A DNA stretch of 64,000 nucleotides from Owenia fusiformis (taxonomy: Eukaryota; Annelida; Polychaeta; Sabellida; Oweniidae): NCBI GenBank assembly GCA_903813345.2, contig CAIIXF020000007.1, positions 38,422,671-38,486,670 on the forward strand, in the 5' to 3' direction. The position numbers were made by a program, and so were the translations under genes. Within the stretch, counting starts at the first letter, position 1. Each line of letters begins with the position of its first letter. Below the pieces are notes generated by a model. The model was given only the letters and a program-made list of their open reading frames with translations, did not search any database and was not told the origin of the DNA. Positions 1 to 12,100 of this stretch are shown here, piece by piece.

Positions 1-850
1 ACACGTGGAAATGACTTTGACAAACCTGTAAAAAGTTAAATCGTGGACATCTTTCTTTCGGTCCAAGGACTCGTAGACAATTTGCATTGTCTGGTGCCTA
101 AAGGTTATGTTGAATGCCGCCTCTTGTATTTTTCATCTGCCTCATGTACACAAAGTTACTGAAACCATAATGTAACTACCCTCCGTCTCGTGTTAAATTT
201 TGAGCATCTAACTTCTCTTATCATAAAATCTAAAGCCAACGGTAAGAAACTTCTGATCGACCCTTGTATTGTGAGGAATAAAACTGATTTTGAGAGAAGA
301 GTAGCACAGTCCAGTCCATGCTCTATTGTAAAATACTAGTGGGGAAACAAAGAAGAAATATTTTTAACAATCTAGATCTATAAGGCCAGTATTTTAGAAT
401 ATTACATTGCGAGTGGCATCTAAATTGGGAAAGGAGTATAGCAGTGTCCTGGCTTTCTTTTTTATTCATAACTGGCTATGGTCCCCAACTAACAACACGG
501 ACTCTAGATCTATATGTTTGTGTCTCTTACACTTTAACCCTCCGGTATAAATCATATCTCTATATAAAGAATAAGCTAACTTGACACTCATATATCACTG
601 GTCATTATCAAGCGAAGGTAACGGCTGTAACCTTCGCATCTAAGATGGCGGACGGTTTTCATCGAATTAAACTATTTTGTTGACTTTATGCTTTGGTATT
701 TGAACCAAATCAGCCTTATATAACATGGGAACCACATTGCAAAGTACCACATTGACCCATACACAATGCATATTTGCATTAGTCAGTTTGGTAGTTTAAA
801 TGTGTCAAAACGGACGTGCAGACGAATAAACAAAGGAGTCGATTGGGCAA
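1..850. other. Non-coding sequence left of the OTU gene
   Basis: No exon, repeat or RNA gene is recognised here. On the minus strand the OTU gene would continue into this stretch after its donor at 908/907, but I could not identify a following exon. Confidence 0.4.
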
Positions 851-908
851 ATTCATTTAAGCCCACCATGTAAACCAATAAAAAGTATACTGTCAAAGCT
901 ACACTTAC

Positions 909-1242
909 CCGTTTTATTGATAACACTTACGAAATGCAAGTGTGGAATAAACCCCAGTTTTGCTGTCATTCTCTGTTGATTTCCATGTTCGTCTTCAGCT
1001 GCCATTGTGTAGGGCTCATCAGTTCCAGCAGAGTATATAGCGACATCTATACCATATAGTTTGGTGAAGGCATACAGCATAAGATTATCCCCCCATACAC
1101 CCGGTTTCGCCATATATTCATCGGTATACCAGGACAATTGTCGATTAGGGAGATCTTCAGTTGGTTCAAGGGTTGCTGCAAATTGCTGCCAGTCTTTATT
1201 ATCCTCCGAATCAAAAAGCGTCATAACATGTTCACCATTGGG
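909..1242 (-). CDS. OTU-type cysteine protease, exon with catalytic His
   Basis: This exon follows in phase 0 from the exon at 1639-1464. The acceptor is a T-rich tract ending in AG at 1244-1243, and the donor GTAAGT begins at 908. It encodes 111 codons plus one base. The reading starts PNGEHVMTLFD and includes WGDNLMLYAFTKLYGIDVAI, which matches the OTU-fold pattern of a W-x-D segment, a helix and an isoleucine-rich strand. Near its end it reads PHLHFVSV, where the His in LHF takes the place of the catalytic His of OTU deubiquitinases. The family removes ubiquitin from proteins. The next exon was not found, so the C-terminus is unknown. The family call is confident; the subfamily and activity are not. 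Confidence 0.75.
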
Positions 1243-1463
1243 CTAAAAAGAAAAAAATGAATTGCAGTTGGATACATTGTTGGAGGGGGTTTCAATTGAA
1301 AGTAAACTTGAGAGTTCATGCACTTTCAAGGAAAAATGTACGCGTGACATTAAAAAGGGAAATATGGAACGTTTTACCAACAGATGACACTGAAATTCAT
1401 GAAATCGAAATAAATAAACGTTGAGAAAAACGTTTGCCTATTTTGTGAAAAATTCATTCTTAC

Positions 1464-1639
1464 CAAGATTGGATGTACTTGAATGCATTCCAATAGTAAT
1501 TGTCGTAGATTATTTGCAGACACCTGCGCTGATGTTAGTCGTTTCAACTGATCGCTAAGAGCTTCGAAGAGACAATCTCCCATTCCACTGTTCTCAACTA
1601 TGGCCAAACCATGCCTCTCTAACACGGGGTCAAGTGGTG
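1464..1639 (-). CDS. OTU-type cysteine protease, exon with catalytic Cys
   Basis: The acceptor AG lies at 1641-1640 after a T-rich tract and the donor GTAAGA begins at 1463. The exon has 2 leading bases plus 58 codons and ends in phase 0, which fits the next exon. It encodes SGMGDCLFEALSDQL, the nucleophile motif of OTU peptidases (usual form D-G-N/D-C-L/F-F-x-A). The Cys is present, but the Asp normally three residues before it is Met here. The helix LRQLLLECIQVHPIL that follows is typical of the family. Upstream exons were not identified, so the start codon is unknown. It may be an active deubiquitinase or a degenerate one. Confidence 0.75.
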
Positions 1640-2325
1640 CTAAAAGCAAAATACTCAATCACTCAATTGTAAAAGTTCATATGCCTGACAAATGAGTCAT
1701 ACGTGTAATTACTCAGCACGTTATTGAAGAAATTCGGATCAATTTAGAACAAAGAAAAGGTTATTGATATTTATGCCTTAAAATCCTTAGTCCGAGATAC
1801 CTTCATTACTTTTACTTATTCATTTATTTGGCATGTTAACTTGAAATGTAAAAGAACTAATACTACAAATAAATTATACATACATTCCGTTTCTCGAGGC
1901 CCGGGGTTCAAATGAACTCCACCTATACGACCAGCAAAGTTACAATTACCAACAGCAAGGGAAACACTCTTAGCCTAGAGGTTGCCTCGGGATTCCCCTC
2001 CACTCCTTATGTGGCATTTTTCTTTTCGGGTGATCTCTTTGAAGGGCGGGAGTGAAACCGACACTTCTCGCGAGAAAGTCCACGGGGAGATAACGTGCCG
2101 ATGGCAGCACGCCATTGCTCCAATGAATTTCCCATTGTTAGCTAAAATTATGAAACTCTTCATCATTTATAACTCAGGCTCTTAGCTCTTAACCCCCCCC
2201 CCCCCCCGGCCAAACATTCTTTCAATAGGATACGTCAATAGGATCTTCCTGCTACATACTTTGGGGGTATAACCACTCGTAGTCAAGGATGAGAAATTGT
2301 ATTGGTCACCTCATTTGATACCAGA
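1640..2325. other. Non-coding stretch with a poly-C run
   Basis: No exon is recognised. A C homopolymer lies at about 2193-2207. A GC-richer block at about 1890-2110 could be an exon or regulatory region, but no frame in it resembles a known protein. Confidence 0.3.
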
Positions 2326-2650
2326 GGGGTGTAGCCCAATATAGCCCCGGGCATAGGGTGGTATGGGGACCCTACTAGTTAGTACATGGTTGTAGCCAAT
2401 ATTCGTTCCTGGTATTGGGTGGCATAGGACACCTCACTAGTTAAAATAGAGTTGCAGCTTAATGTAGCCCCGGCTATAGGGTGGTATGGGACACCTCACT
2501 AGTTAATAGAGTTGCAGCCTAATGTAGCCCCGGCTATAGGGTGGTATGGGACACCACACTAGTTAATAGAGTTGCAGCCTAATGTAGCCCCGGCTATAGG
2601 CTGGTATGGGACACCTCAGTAGTTAATATAGGATTGCAGCCTAATGTAGT
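2326..2650. repeat. Tandem repeat, about 60-bp unit, five copies
   Basis: Five degenerate copies of a unit containing AATGTAGCCCCGGCTATAGG and GGTATGGGACACC run head to tail. Poly-G tracts follow at about 2689-2701 and 2761-2770. The array does not overlap any exon. Confidence 0.85.
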
Positions 2651-2779
2651 CTCGGACCAAGGAGGTGAGGGACTAGTCAGTGTGACTGGGGGGGGGGGGG
2701 GTAGGGATGATTAGGGGAAGTCTTAATGTCACAGTCCATATTGATAGTCAATGTTAGTCGGGGGGGGGGGTACGTATAA

Positions 2780-5090
2780 GATTAACATTAATTAATACAT
2801 TCATTAATACAAGTTACATAAAGAATAAGATCTGACTTGTAACATATAGTGTAAAATATACCCAAATACCACTCAACTCCTACATGGCTACAAATGGCTA
2901 CAACTAGAGCTTGGCTATTCGAGGCTAGCCCAACCTGACAGCCATTTGTAGCTCCCATTACAGTTCATTTGGGATGGCGTGAATCACCCCATGAATCATC
3001 ATGATTTAAACTCAAAGTTCCATTGAAATTACATCAAACGTTTGACTCTAAATAACAACTGAACCAGTTAACGAAATGCGTTCAAACTTCTTGACCAATT
3101 AAATAACTACTTCATAATTACCTTAGGACAACATTCGCCACGATTTATCAACGAAAACTACTATACATCCAATTTAAATGTAGAGATATGAGCAACCTGT
3201 GTTCCACCATTATGCAATTTGCGAATTTTCAAAATTCTTGGGTCACTTTGACACAGACACATTCAATAAAAGCAACTGTGAAGCCGTTTTTCTTAAAGTT
3301 TGCAGACAAGGATTTTAGCATTTGACTTCAAAATGGCCGACAGGAAGTAGGTATCGAGTTAAATTTTTTTCATCCACATCTGTAAGCACTTATAAATTAT
3401 CCCTGAAAATTTGAAGGTGATATCTGTAGCGGTTTTGGAGAAAACGGACGGACAGACAAACAGAAGGACGCGCCTAGGCTGACAATATGGCCCCACACTA
3501 TGTAGTGCGGACATAAAAATACATCTTTGACTTTTTGACCTTGAGAAAGTCATCGAAGGTCAAATATCTAAAGTCAGATTTTAACTTCTGATAACTTGAA
3601 GACGAACCTTGTTGGAACAAAATAACATATACAAAATTTTCTTAGACCCCTCAATATAATAGTTTTACAAAGAAAATTTTGTTTGATTTTACAAAAAGTA
3701 TTCATCAGAAAATTAAATCAACAAAACTTTCCTTTGTACAATTACAAAACAATATAGAGAAAAGTATAAAATTCAAAAGACAATCACTAGATTGACAATG
3801 TGTAAAACTTTCAGTTTTTTGATGACTGGTTTAAGAGAATATAAGAGATATGTTATAAATCGAATTCTAATATTTAACTATAATATAATATATATTTATT
3901 TTGTCATGCAGTCATACATTTGTAGCAGATAACATAATAATATCTATGTGTACTTTACATCTGGCAGTATAAAGACCATAGGCTAGTTAAAAACTTAAAA
4001 TGGAAGGGCAAACTGTTTTTTATGTTGTCACATCAAAGTATGTTTGGAAGTTCTCTTTTGGATAACTTAGCAAAGCCTTTACATATCATGCTTTGCAATT
4101 AAGAAAATCATCAAATTTGTCATACGTTTCTGAATTATTGTAATTAAACTCCCCATCTATAATTTGAAAATATTTTTTTATCATGACTTAAAAAGTTATT
4201 TAAGAGATTTTTTCGGAACCATTTTCATGCAATGATAAGTTCATTTCTCGCTTATTTATGAACCGATTTTCTTAATTTCTTCTGCAAAAAACATGCGAGG
4301 ATGAATGCTATGCGTTGGTATGACTTGTGGCTGATTAGAAGATATGTGTGACCTCTAAAAGTTAGTTTTAAACAATTTCACAAATTTTGGAACAAAAAGT
4401 CTATCAAAAACCACTTTTTGAAATTTAAAAAAAAAGTTTCACATATCACACTTTGATAACATTGGGTAAGACTACAATATAAGCCAAAGTGGTTTAAACT
4501 TTATATGGGAACTTAACACAATTAAGATTCAAACATTGACAGGCTTTGATTGCTATCCAAAGAAAACATCAAGTTACCAAACAAATGAAGGGGAGTGTGC
4601 TTATCAAAACTCACATTTGTGTGATAAGTTTTAAGAAAACATATACCAAGTAAATAGGGCTGATCAATAACTTCCAATGATAATTGTGTTACTTGTATGT
4701 GACCAATATTGCAACTTATTGAAGAACCCTTATACCTGATAGTGTATGCTTGAATACAGGGTTACCCAAAACCATAGGAAGTTACTTGAGATAATTAGTT
4801 GGGAAACGTTTTTGAGTCAACCTGTATCTAAAACACACATAAAATAAAAAACTTCAATCGCTTTAGTTCTGAAAGTATTTTGGAACCTTTTTATGTTCCG
4901 ACATTATGCCATAAAATAAAAAAAATATTTTTACCATATAACTGTGACTGAAATGATAATTGCCTGGAGAACAAGCAAGCTCGAAGAAACAGTTTTAATC
5001 TTTTTTTAGTTTTGCCTTCATATATTTGATAGATAACTTAGCCATTACAGTAGAACCTGTACATCCAAACATATCTCTAATCTTGTATCA
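2780..5090. other. AT-rich non-coding stretch
   Basis: No coding exon is recognised. At 3280-3520 there is a fragment of a dispersed repeat with AAAATGGCCGACAGGAAGTA and runs of GGACGGACAGACA. It resembles the larger array at 6905-7800. Confidence 0.4.
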
Positions 5091-5098
5091 TATCGACA

Positions 5099-5533
5099 GA
5101 TACTAGAATTCTGCACTACAAAATGCAAAATTCTGTAAGAAAATTCTGCGAGCCAAAATGTGAAATTCTGCAAATTTTTTCACAGCATTTTTTATCGAAA
5201 TAATTTTTTTTTATATTGGCCAGGAGTATGCGAGTATCTAGTGTTAATGTACTCTGTGACTCACATTAGGTGTTCCTACAAAGCAACCTCAAAAAATAAA
5301 AATAAAATTTCTGTTTAAATCAGTAAGTGAGGTACAAATGATTCAAACCATCTACAAGCACCTGAAACAATGCTAGGTAAGCTTTCAGTTCAATTTATGT
5401 TCTCAAAGCATGAATTCTGCAAAAATTCCGCAAAAATAAACAGAAATTCAAAAAATAATATTCTGCAAATTTTGCAGAACTAAATATTCTGCATTTTTTC
5501 TCCTGTAGCGCAGAAAAACAGAATTCTGGTATC
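5099..5533. mobile_element. MITE-like element with AGAATTCTG terminal inverted repeats
   Basis: The left end reads GATACTAGAATTCTG and the right end is its near-exact inverse, CAGAATTCTGGTATC. The interior repeats the word ATTCTGCAAA many times. There is no coding capacity, so it is probably a non-autonomous DNA transposon. No clear target-site duplication was seen. Confidence 0.55.
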
Positions 5534-5921
5534 TCTGCATGTAATCCTCTCTATTACAGTATTCTGAACTTCTCCATGAAAGATCATCCAAAACCTTGGA
5601 ATATGCGTATTTACATCTATGATACATTAAGAAGTATTTTCACCGTTTACAAACTACGCCAGATATTTGCTTTGTCAGACTCCTTGCCTTTAGAATATCA
5701 TAAGCAAGCTTACAGTATTATGTGGTCTTGTTATTCCATGGATTTATCTACAAATAAACTTCTCCTCTGTTTTTTCCCCGAGCAATTATCTTCAGAAGTT
5801 TACAGTGAATTGCTTGCATTTATGTACATAAAGTTTATTCTTACACAGGTTGTCCGTAAAGTCTCTTTTCAAATAAAATACAAAGTCTGACAAGTAAAGA
5901 CAATATGGACACCCTGACTTT

Positions 5922-5927
5922 TTTATT
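5922..5927 (-). promoter_or_regulatory. Candidate polyadenylation signal of RNF41
   Basis: AATAAA on the minus strand, about 130 bases downstream of the RNF41 stop codon. Confidence 0.4.
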
Positions 5928-5999
5928 GATTCAATTATGTATAAATCCTGTTTCAAGATCTTTTCTCCTTTTAAATTTGTTGCACTTTGAAGTTAGTAG

Positions 6000-6090
6000 T
6001 CTTTTCACGTTACTCAACTCCATATTCAAATATCATAACAAGTAGTCTTTCCATGTTACTCAACTCCATGTGCAAATATCATTACTAATC
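6000..6090. repeat. Duplicated end of the RNF41 coding sequence
   Basis: Two head-to-tail copies, offset by about 43 bp, carry GTTACTCAACTCCAT on the plus strand, which is the last codons and stop of RNF41 (minus strand HGVE-stop). The copy nearer the gene is used; the other lies in the 3' UTR. Confidence 0.75.
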
Positions 6091-6159
6091 CTGGTGAAAC
6101 CTGGAGTTCAGGGGGAATGTGTGGATTTTCACACATCATCACAACCACTGCCTGCTTTC
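6056..6159 (-). CDS. RNF41: RNF41 exon 6 (last coding exon)
   Basis: The acceptor follows TTTCTTTTCCAG. The exon encodes KQAVVVMMCENPHIPPELQ, then SPGLVMIFAHGVE and a TAA stop at 6058-6056. This is the conserved end of Nrdp1, which in vertebrates closes with FAHGVEEI; here it is two residues shorter. Confidence 0.93.
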
Positions 6160-9100
6160 CTGGAAAAGAAATCCAATATTAAGTTCAATGCAAGCTATTG
6201 TAACCATTCAGTCATTGACACATCAGAGACACAATGATGAATGACACTTTGATTGCTAAATGACACATCTCCCAATGACCCATCAAATAAATTGTTCAAT
6301 TCATGTCTAAGCGACACATTTCCATATGGCACAACAGTCAAAGCCAAACTCCTCAATGTCACATGAGTAAGTTATGATTCAATGTCAATTTAGACACACA
6401 AATGACATATCTTTAGAGTAAAAAGAAGACTGCCATTTGTTGTTTCATATCCCCAAGACAATAACCCTGATCTTGCTTCAAGGCCTTGTAGCCCCTGTGT
6501 CTGGGTATTGCAATGCCATACCATAGCAAAAAACTCTTGTTTGATGAAATTTTTTCAAAATGCACTTTCAGTCCAATATACACACTTATATTATTAGAAT
6601 TTCTTGATTCAGTGTCGCCACAGAATTTGGGATTTCAAATTTTTTTGCACAGAATTTCGCGGAAAACTTCAGTTTTCCTGTCAACCATCTCATCCATATT
6701 TGTCACTCACTTTGACACACTTATACGGTCATTTGTAATCAGAAACGGGTGGTTTGAGGATTTCATCAGATTTCTGCACAGTATTTCCATTTTTCTCATG
6801 CAGAAAACTACTAAGTGTGAATATTTGTAAGTTTTTCATGTGAAAAATTGAACAATTTGCAGAAGAAACTAGAAAAACAGCAACTCCACGGAGTAGCAAA
6901 TCCCACTGAACAGCCACCTTGAAAATTTCTTCTCAAGCAGAGCTCCTTTATCTATAGGCATCAGTTTATAAAATTTGAAGTAAATCCGTCCAATGGTATT
7001 TGAGTTATCAAAGATTACCTTTTTTATGAAAAATGGCAGCCATTTTGAAATTCAGCTGACCCCTTTGAAATTTCTTCTGAAGCAGATCTCCTATTTCCCT
7101 AAACATCAGGATATAAAATTGGAACCAAATCCATTCACTGGTATTTTAGTTATCAATGATTATGTTTTTTTAACGAAAAATGGCGGCCATTTTGAAATTT
7201 AGCTGCCATCTTGAACATTCCTTCTCGAACAGAGCTCCTATGTCCCTAGGCATCAGCATGTAAAATTTGAACCAAATCCATTCAACAGTATTTGAGTTAT
7301 CAAAGATAACATTTTTTACAAAAAATGGCCGCCATTTTGAAATATGGTTGCCATCTTGAAAATGTCTTCTTGAGCAAGGTTCCTTTGTACCCAGGCAACA
7401 GCATATAAAATTTGATCCAAATCTATTCAATGGTATTTGAGTTATCAAAGATAACGTTTTTTTACGAAAAATGGCCGCCATTTTTAAATATGGCGGCCAT
7501 CTTGAAAATGTCTTCTTCAGCAGGGCTCCTTTGTACCCGGACAACAGCATATAAAATTTGAACCAAATCCATCCACTAGTATTTGAGAAATCAAAGATTA
7601 TATTTTTTCCGAAAAATGGCCGCCATTTTGAATTTAGCAGCCATATTAAAAATTCCTTCTCGAGCAGAGGTCCTACACCCATAAGGCATAAGCCTACAAA
7701 ATTTGAATGAAATCCGTTAACCGGTATTTGAGTTATTGCCCGGACACACGAACGGACGGACGAACGGACGGACGGACGAACGGACGGACGAACGGACGGC
7801 TTTTCTATATCCCCCTCGAACTTCGTTCGGTGGGATAACAATAAACTAGCTCCAGTCCTGTTACTTTTTGAACACCCTGTAGTACATTGATACCAGTGGT
7901 GGATAACAAATGAGAACTTGATATGTGCCCATTGATAACTGACACATATATAGGTGACACTCATTTGTGACTTTAATTTAATTGAAACCGACACACAATG
8001 TTTTGACACATTTATACTTTCGCATTTATGACGGACACAATTATATTTGACACATTTACATGTGACACACTGACAAACAATTATATGTGATACACCTGAC
8101 AGTAAACATGTATTGTAATTGTGTATGTTTACTAACATATGCAATAAATGATAATATAATATAGTTTAGTTTAGTGTATTTATTTATTTAATAAATATTA
8201 TATATATACATGAAATATAAGTGAACAGATACCTGGAATCCTTTTTGCCACATAGTTTTCGTACTGCCTCCTGTGATGCTGTCTTGTCTCCAACGTACTA
8301 AGTCCTGGTGGCCACCTCCGCTCGTGTGCATTTTCCATCAACTCATTGACTATATGGGCGGGGCAATTACTGTCTATGAGAGCCCTCTTTATGACTGCTT
8401 GGAGAACTTGGTCGGGTGTTGAGATCATTCCGCCCCATCTAGTCACTCTGGCCACCTGCAGAGTCTGTGCCCACCTACGTGCATAATATTTCGCATTTTA
8501 AAGGTAAATTAGAGAGGAAGACAGTGAAAAAGCATGGAATAAACTAAAGAAGCATATTACATCATTCCGTCCCATCTAGTCACCCTGGCCACCTGCAGAG
8601 TCTGTGCCCACCTACGTGTATAACATTTCACATTTTAAAGGTAAGTTAGAGAGGAAGACAGTGGAAAAGCATGGAATAAACTAAAGAAGCATATATTACA
8701 TCATTCCGCCCCATCTAGTCACCCTGGCCACCTGCAGAGTCTGTGCCCACCTACGTGCATAACATTTCGCATTTTAAAGGTAAGTTAGAGAGGAAGACAG
8801 TGGAAAAGCATGGAATAAACTAAAGAAGCATATATTACATCATTCCGCCCCATCTAGTCACCCTGGCCACCTGCATAGTCTGTGACCACCTATGTGCATA
8901 ACATTTCGCATTTTAAAGGTAAGTTAGAGAGGAAGAAAGTTGAAAAAGCATGGAATAAACTAAACAAGCATATATTACATCATTCCGCCCCATCTAGTCA
9001 CTCTGGCCACCTGCAGAGTCTGTGCCCACCTACGTGCATAATATTTCGCATTTTAAAGGTAAATAAGAGAGGAAGACAGTTGTAAAAGCATGGAATAAAC

Positions 9101-12100
9101 TAAACAAGAATATATTACAATCCGCCCCATCTAGTCACCCTGGCCACCTGCAGAGTCTGTGGCCACCTATGTGCATAATATTTAGCATTTTAAAGGTAAA
9201 TTAGAGAGGAAGATAGTGGAATAAGCATGGAATAAACTAAACAAGAATATACTAGATCATTCCGCCCCATCTAGTCACCCTGGCCACCTGCAGAGTCTGT
9301 GGCCACCTATGTGCATAACATTTCGCATTTTAAAGGTAAATAAGAGAGGAAGACAGTGGAAAAAGCATGGAATAAACTAAAGAAGCATATATTACATCAT
9401 TCAGCCTCATCTAGTCACCCTGGCCACCTGCAGAGTCTGTGCCCACCTACATGCATAATATTTCGCATTTCAAAGGTAAGTTAGAAAGGAAGACAGTGTA
9501 AAAAGCATGGAATAAACTAAACAAGCATATATTAGACCATTCCGCCTCATCTAGTCACTCTGGCCACTTGCAGAGTCTGAGCCCACCTACGTGCATAATA
9601 TTTCGCATTTTAAAGGTATGAGTCTGGGTATCGACTTAGAAAATATTGACAATTGTAATGTCTGAAAAACCAACTCAATCACACATATTATTAAACTTCA
9701 ATATCTTATCCTTCTTCTGAGATTACAAAAATATCAATTGTATCACAATCGATGAAGAATATTGGCATCAAAGACAGTGCATATCACTTTGTCAGAATTG
9801 AAAAAAAAATCAATGGCAAATATTAATTGAATTATTTATGCAAAAAGTTTGAAACATATCTTCCAAAACATTGGTTACTTTCTTTGTATAGACATTGAAT
9901 GGTATTTCTTGATAAGTGAATTGGTGTTTATCTGGGTAATCAAGGGATTATAGTCACTCAAAGTTACTGAGCATCCAGTTTTGAGATTTCAATTGTGTTG
10001 GTGAAGTTACACATATTTCAGTCAAATTCATGCTGAGCACAACATTTTGGTTTCAATTTTATAATCTCGATACATGAGCCTGGTGATGAAGAGTCAGAAT
10101 CAGTCAAAAAACCTAAACCGGAAAACTGTGCTCATTGTGAAAACTAAAAGTGAAGCAACTTTTTTTCTGGTATTTCTTACATCAAATGGCAACCATTTTG
10201 TTTTTCCCCTTTCAAATTCAACTGGCGGGAAATTCAAAATTTTGAAAAAAAATTAAATCCTTAAATATATTTCAAAAATATGATTTTCTTTTTAATTCTT
10301 CATGGGTCTTTAGTTATTTCTTCTTTGTATGTCATACATGTTCCCATTGGTGTTTTTTCTATGATAATGACTATTTTCTTTTTGTTAAGATACTTATTCT
10401 GACTCTCAGCAGGGGGTTAATTATGCATCAAAACTCGTGAAAAAGTAAATATACTTATCAAATATAACTAGGACAGTAATAAAAACCATATTTCACATAC
10501 ATTTGACTGAGGGACCAAAAGGGCATATACCCGGACACATCCTTAGAAAAGAAGACAGTGGAAAAAGCATGGAATAAACTAAACAAGCATATATTAGACC
10601 ATTCCGCCTCATCTTGTCACTCTGGCCACCTGCAGAGTCTGTGCCCACCTATGTGCATAATATTTCGCATTTTAAAGGTAAATTAGAGAGGAATAAAGTT
10701 GAAAGAGCATGGAATGAACTAAACAAGTATATACTAAATCATTCTGCCTCATCTCGTGACCTTCACTTCCTGTGCCCACCTACTGAAACAGCAAGAAAAT
10801 CTTACGCATTGAATGATATCTAATTTCCCGGGGAAAATTGCCGGTCCAGAATATATTTTAGACCGGTCCATATGGATCACCACTATGACGTCACACATTT
10901 CTCAGGTCGATATAGTAAAATGAATGCCTTCTAAACTAGCACTAAAACCCCTAGAACTGGCCTGGCAAGGTGGTAATAATAGTAGTTATTGGTCATGTTT
11001 TTTCATTCGAAACTAGACAACAGCAACATCAAAGCATAGCAAATCCCATGGAACAGCCATGGCTGGCATTTTTACAAACAAAGTGTATAGCAAAAATGGC
11101 AGCCATTTTTCAAAATGACCACCTTCTACCACAAGTGTTATAAGACAGTGTGTGCGTACGTATGGACGGATGGAGGCATTCCCTATATCCCTCCGAATTT
11201 CGTTCAATTGGATAAGGTTGAAAAACGGAATCAGTAAGAAATGAACTAGACAAGAATATAGAGACAAAACAAAATCCATATGTGTGTCTTACAGCTAAAT
11301 TCAGTGAAAGTCAATATAAGGATGAGGTAGTTGACGGAATCTTGGCGCGTCAATTTGAGTACTTTTCTCCGATTCAGAAAAATGAAAATATTTCAACACT
11401 AAAAACTGATTGTTCCCCTTTGTTCTCTGATTTTCTTACCTCAAGACTTCATTATTTTCCAGTTCAGTCTGCAGCTCTCGTAAGCGTGGGTTCGTCATTC
11501 TCAGATGTCGCATATATTCCTAAAGAAAATTTATTTTTTTATTTATTTTTTATTTTTATTTTATTTCATGATAATATAACAATGGAATGTACAAAGCATG
11601 TGCACTCGACACCCTTAGTAATTGGGCGTATCAGTGCATATATCAAAAATTATTGCAGAGCAATTCAATACATTAACAATAATTTATCTAATTGATGTTT
11701 TCTTATCTATTATCCAAAGTTGTGGAAAAACAAGTTTTGTTTCCCCTCATCAAATAGCTTACCATAATGTTGATTGTTTTTCACTTGAATTTTGAAATAC
11801 ATCATTCTTAGTTAATGAAATCATCTTTTACTCATTCCCCTGACAAAATTGACTCTGCTCTTCCACAACTGTGACAATTAAACATTCCAAATTGGAATTG
11901 TTCTCAAAATAAAACAAAGCGATATATTATACAGTGTTCTCCACAGGATTTTTTCACATGTGGGTGCAAAATTCTCATTTTCACAACCAAAATTGATCAA
12001 AATTTGCCAATTTTTCATGATTTTTCTCATTATCAAGTGGGTGCAAATGGATTATCAGGTTGGTGCAAGCCTGTTTTGAAAATATCTGGTGGGTGCTGCG

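Noticed and set aside
5848-7877. A 2 kb mariner element with ACAGG-TGTCC-AAAAGT ends
   Set aside because: The ends match weakly, and the interval contains the last exon of RNF41, so an insertion here is unlikely.
7170-8144. Minus-strand 324-codon open frame
   Set aside because: It crosses the AAAATGGCNGCC tandem repeat and the GGACGGAC simple repeat and shows only repeat-derived residues such as SVRPSVRPSVR.
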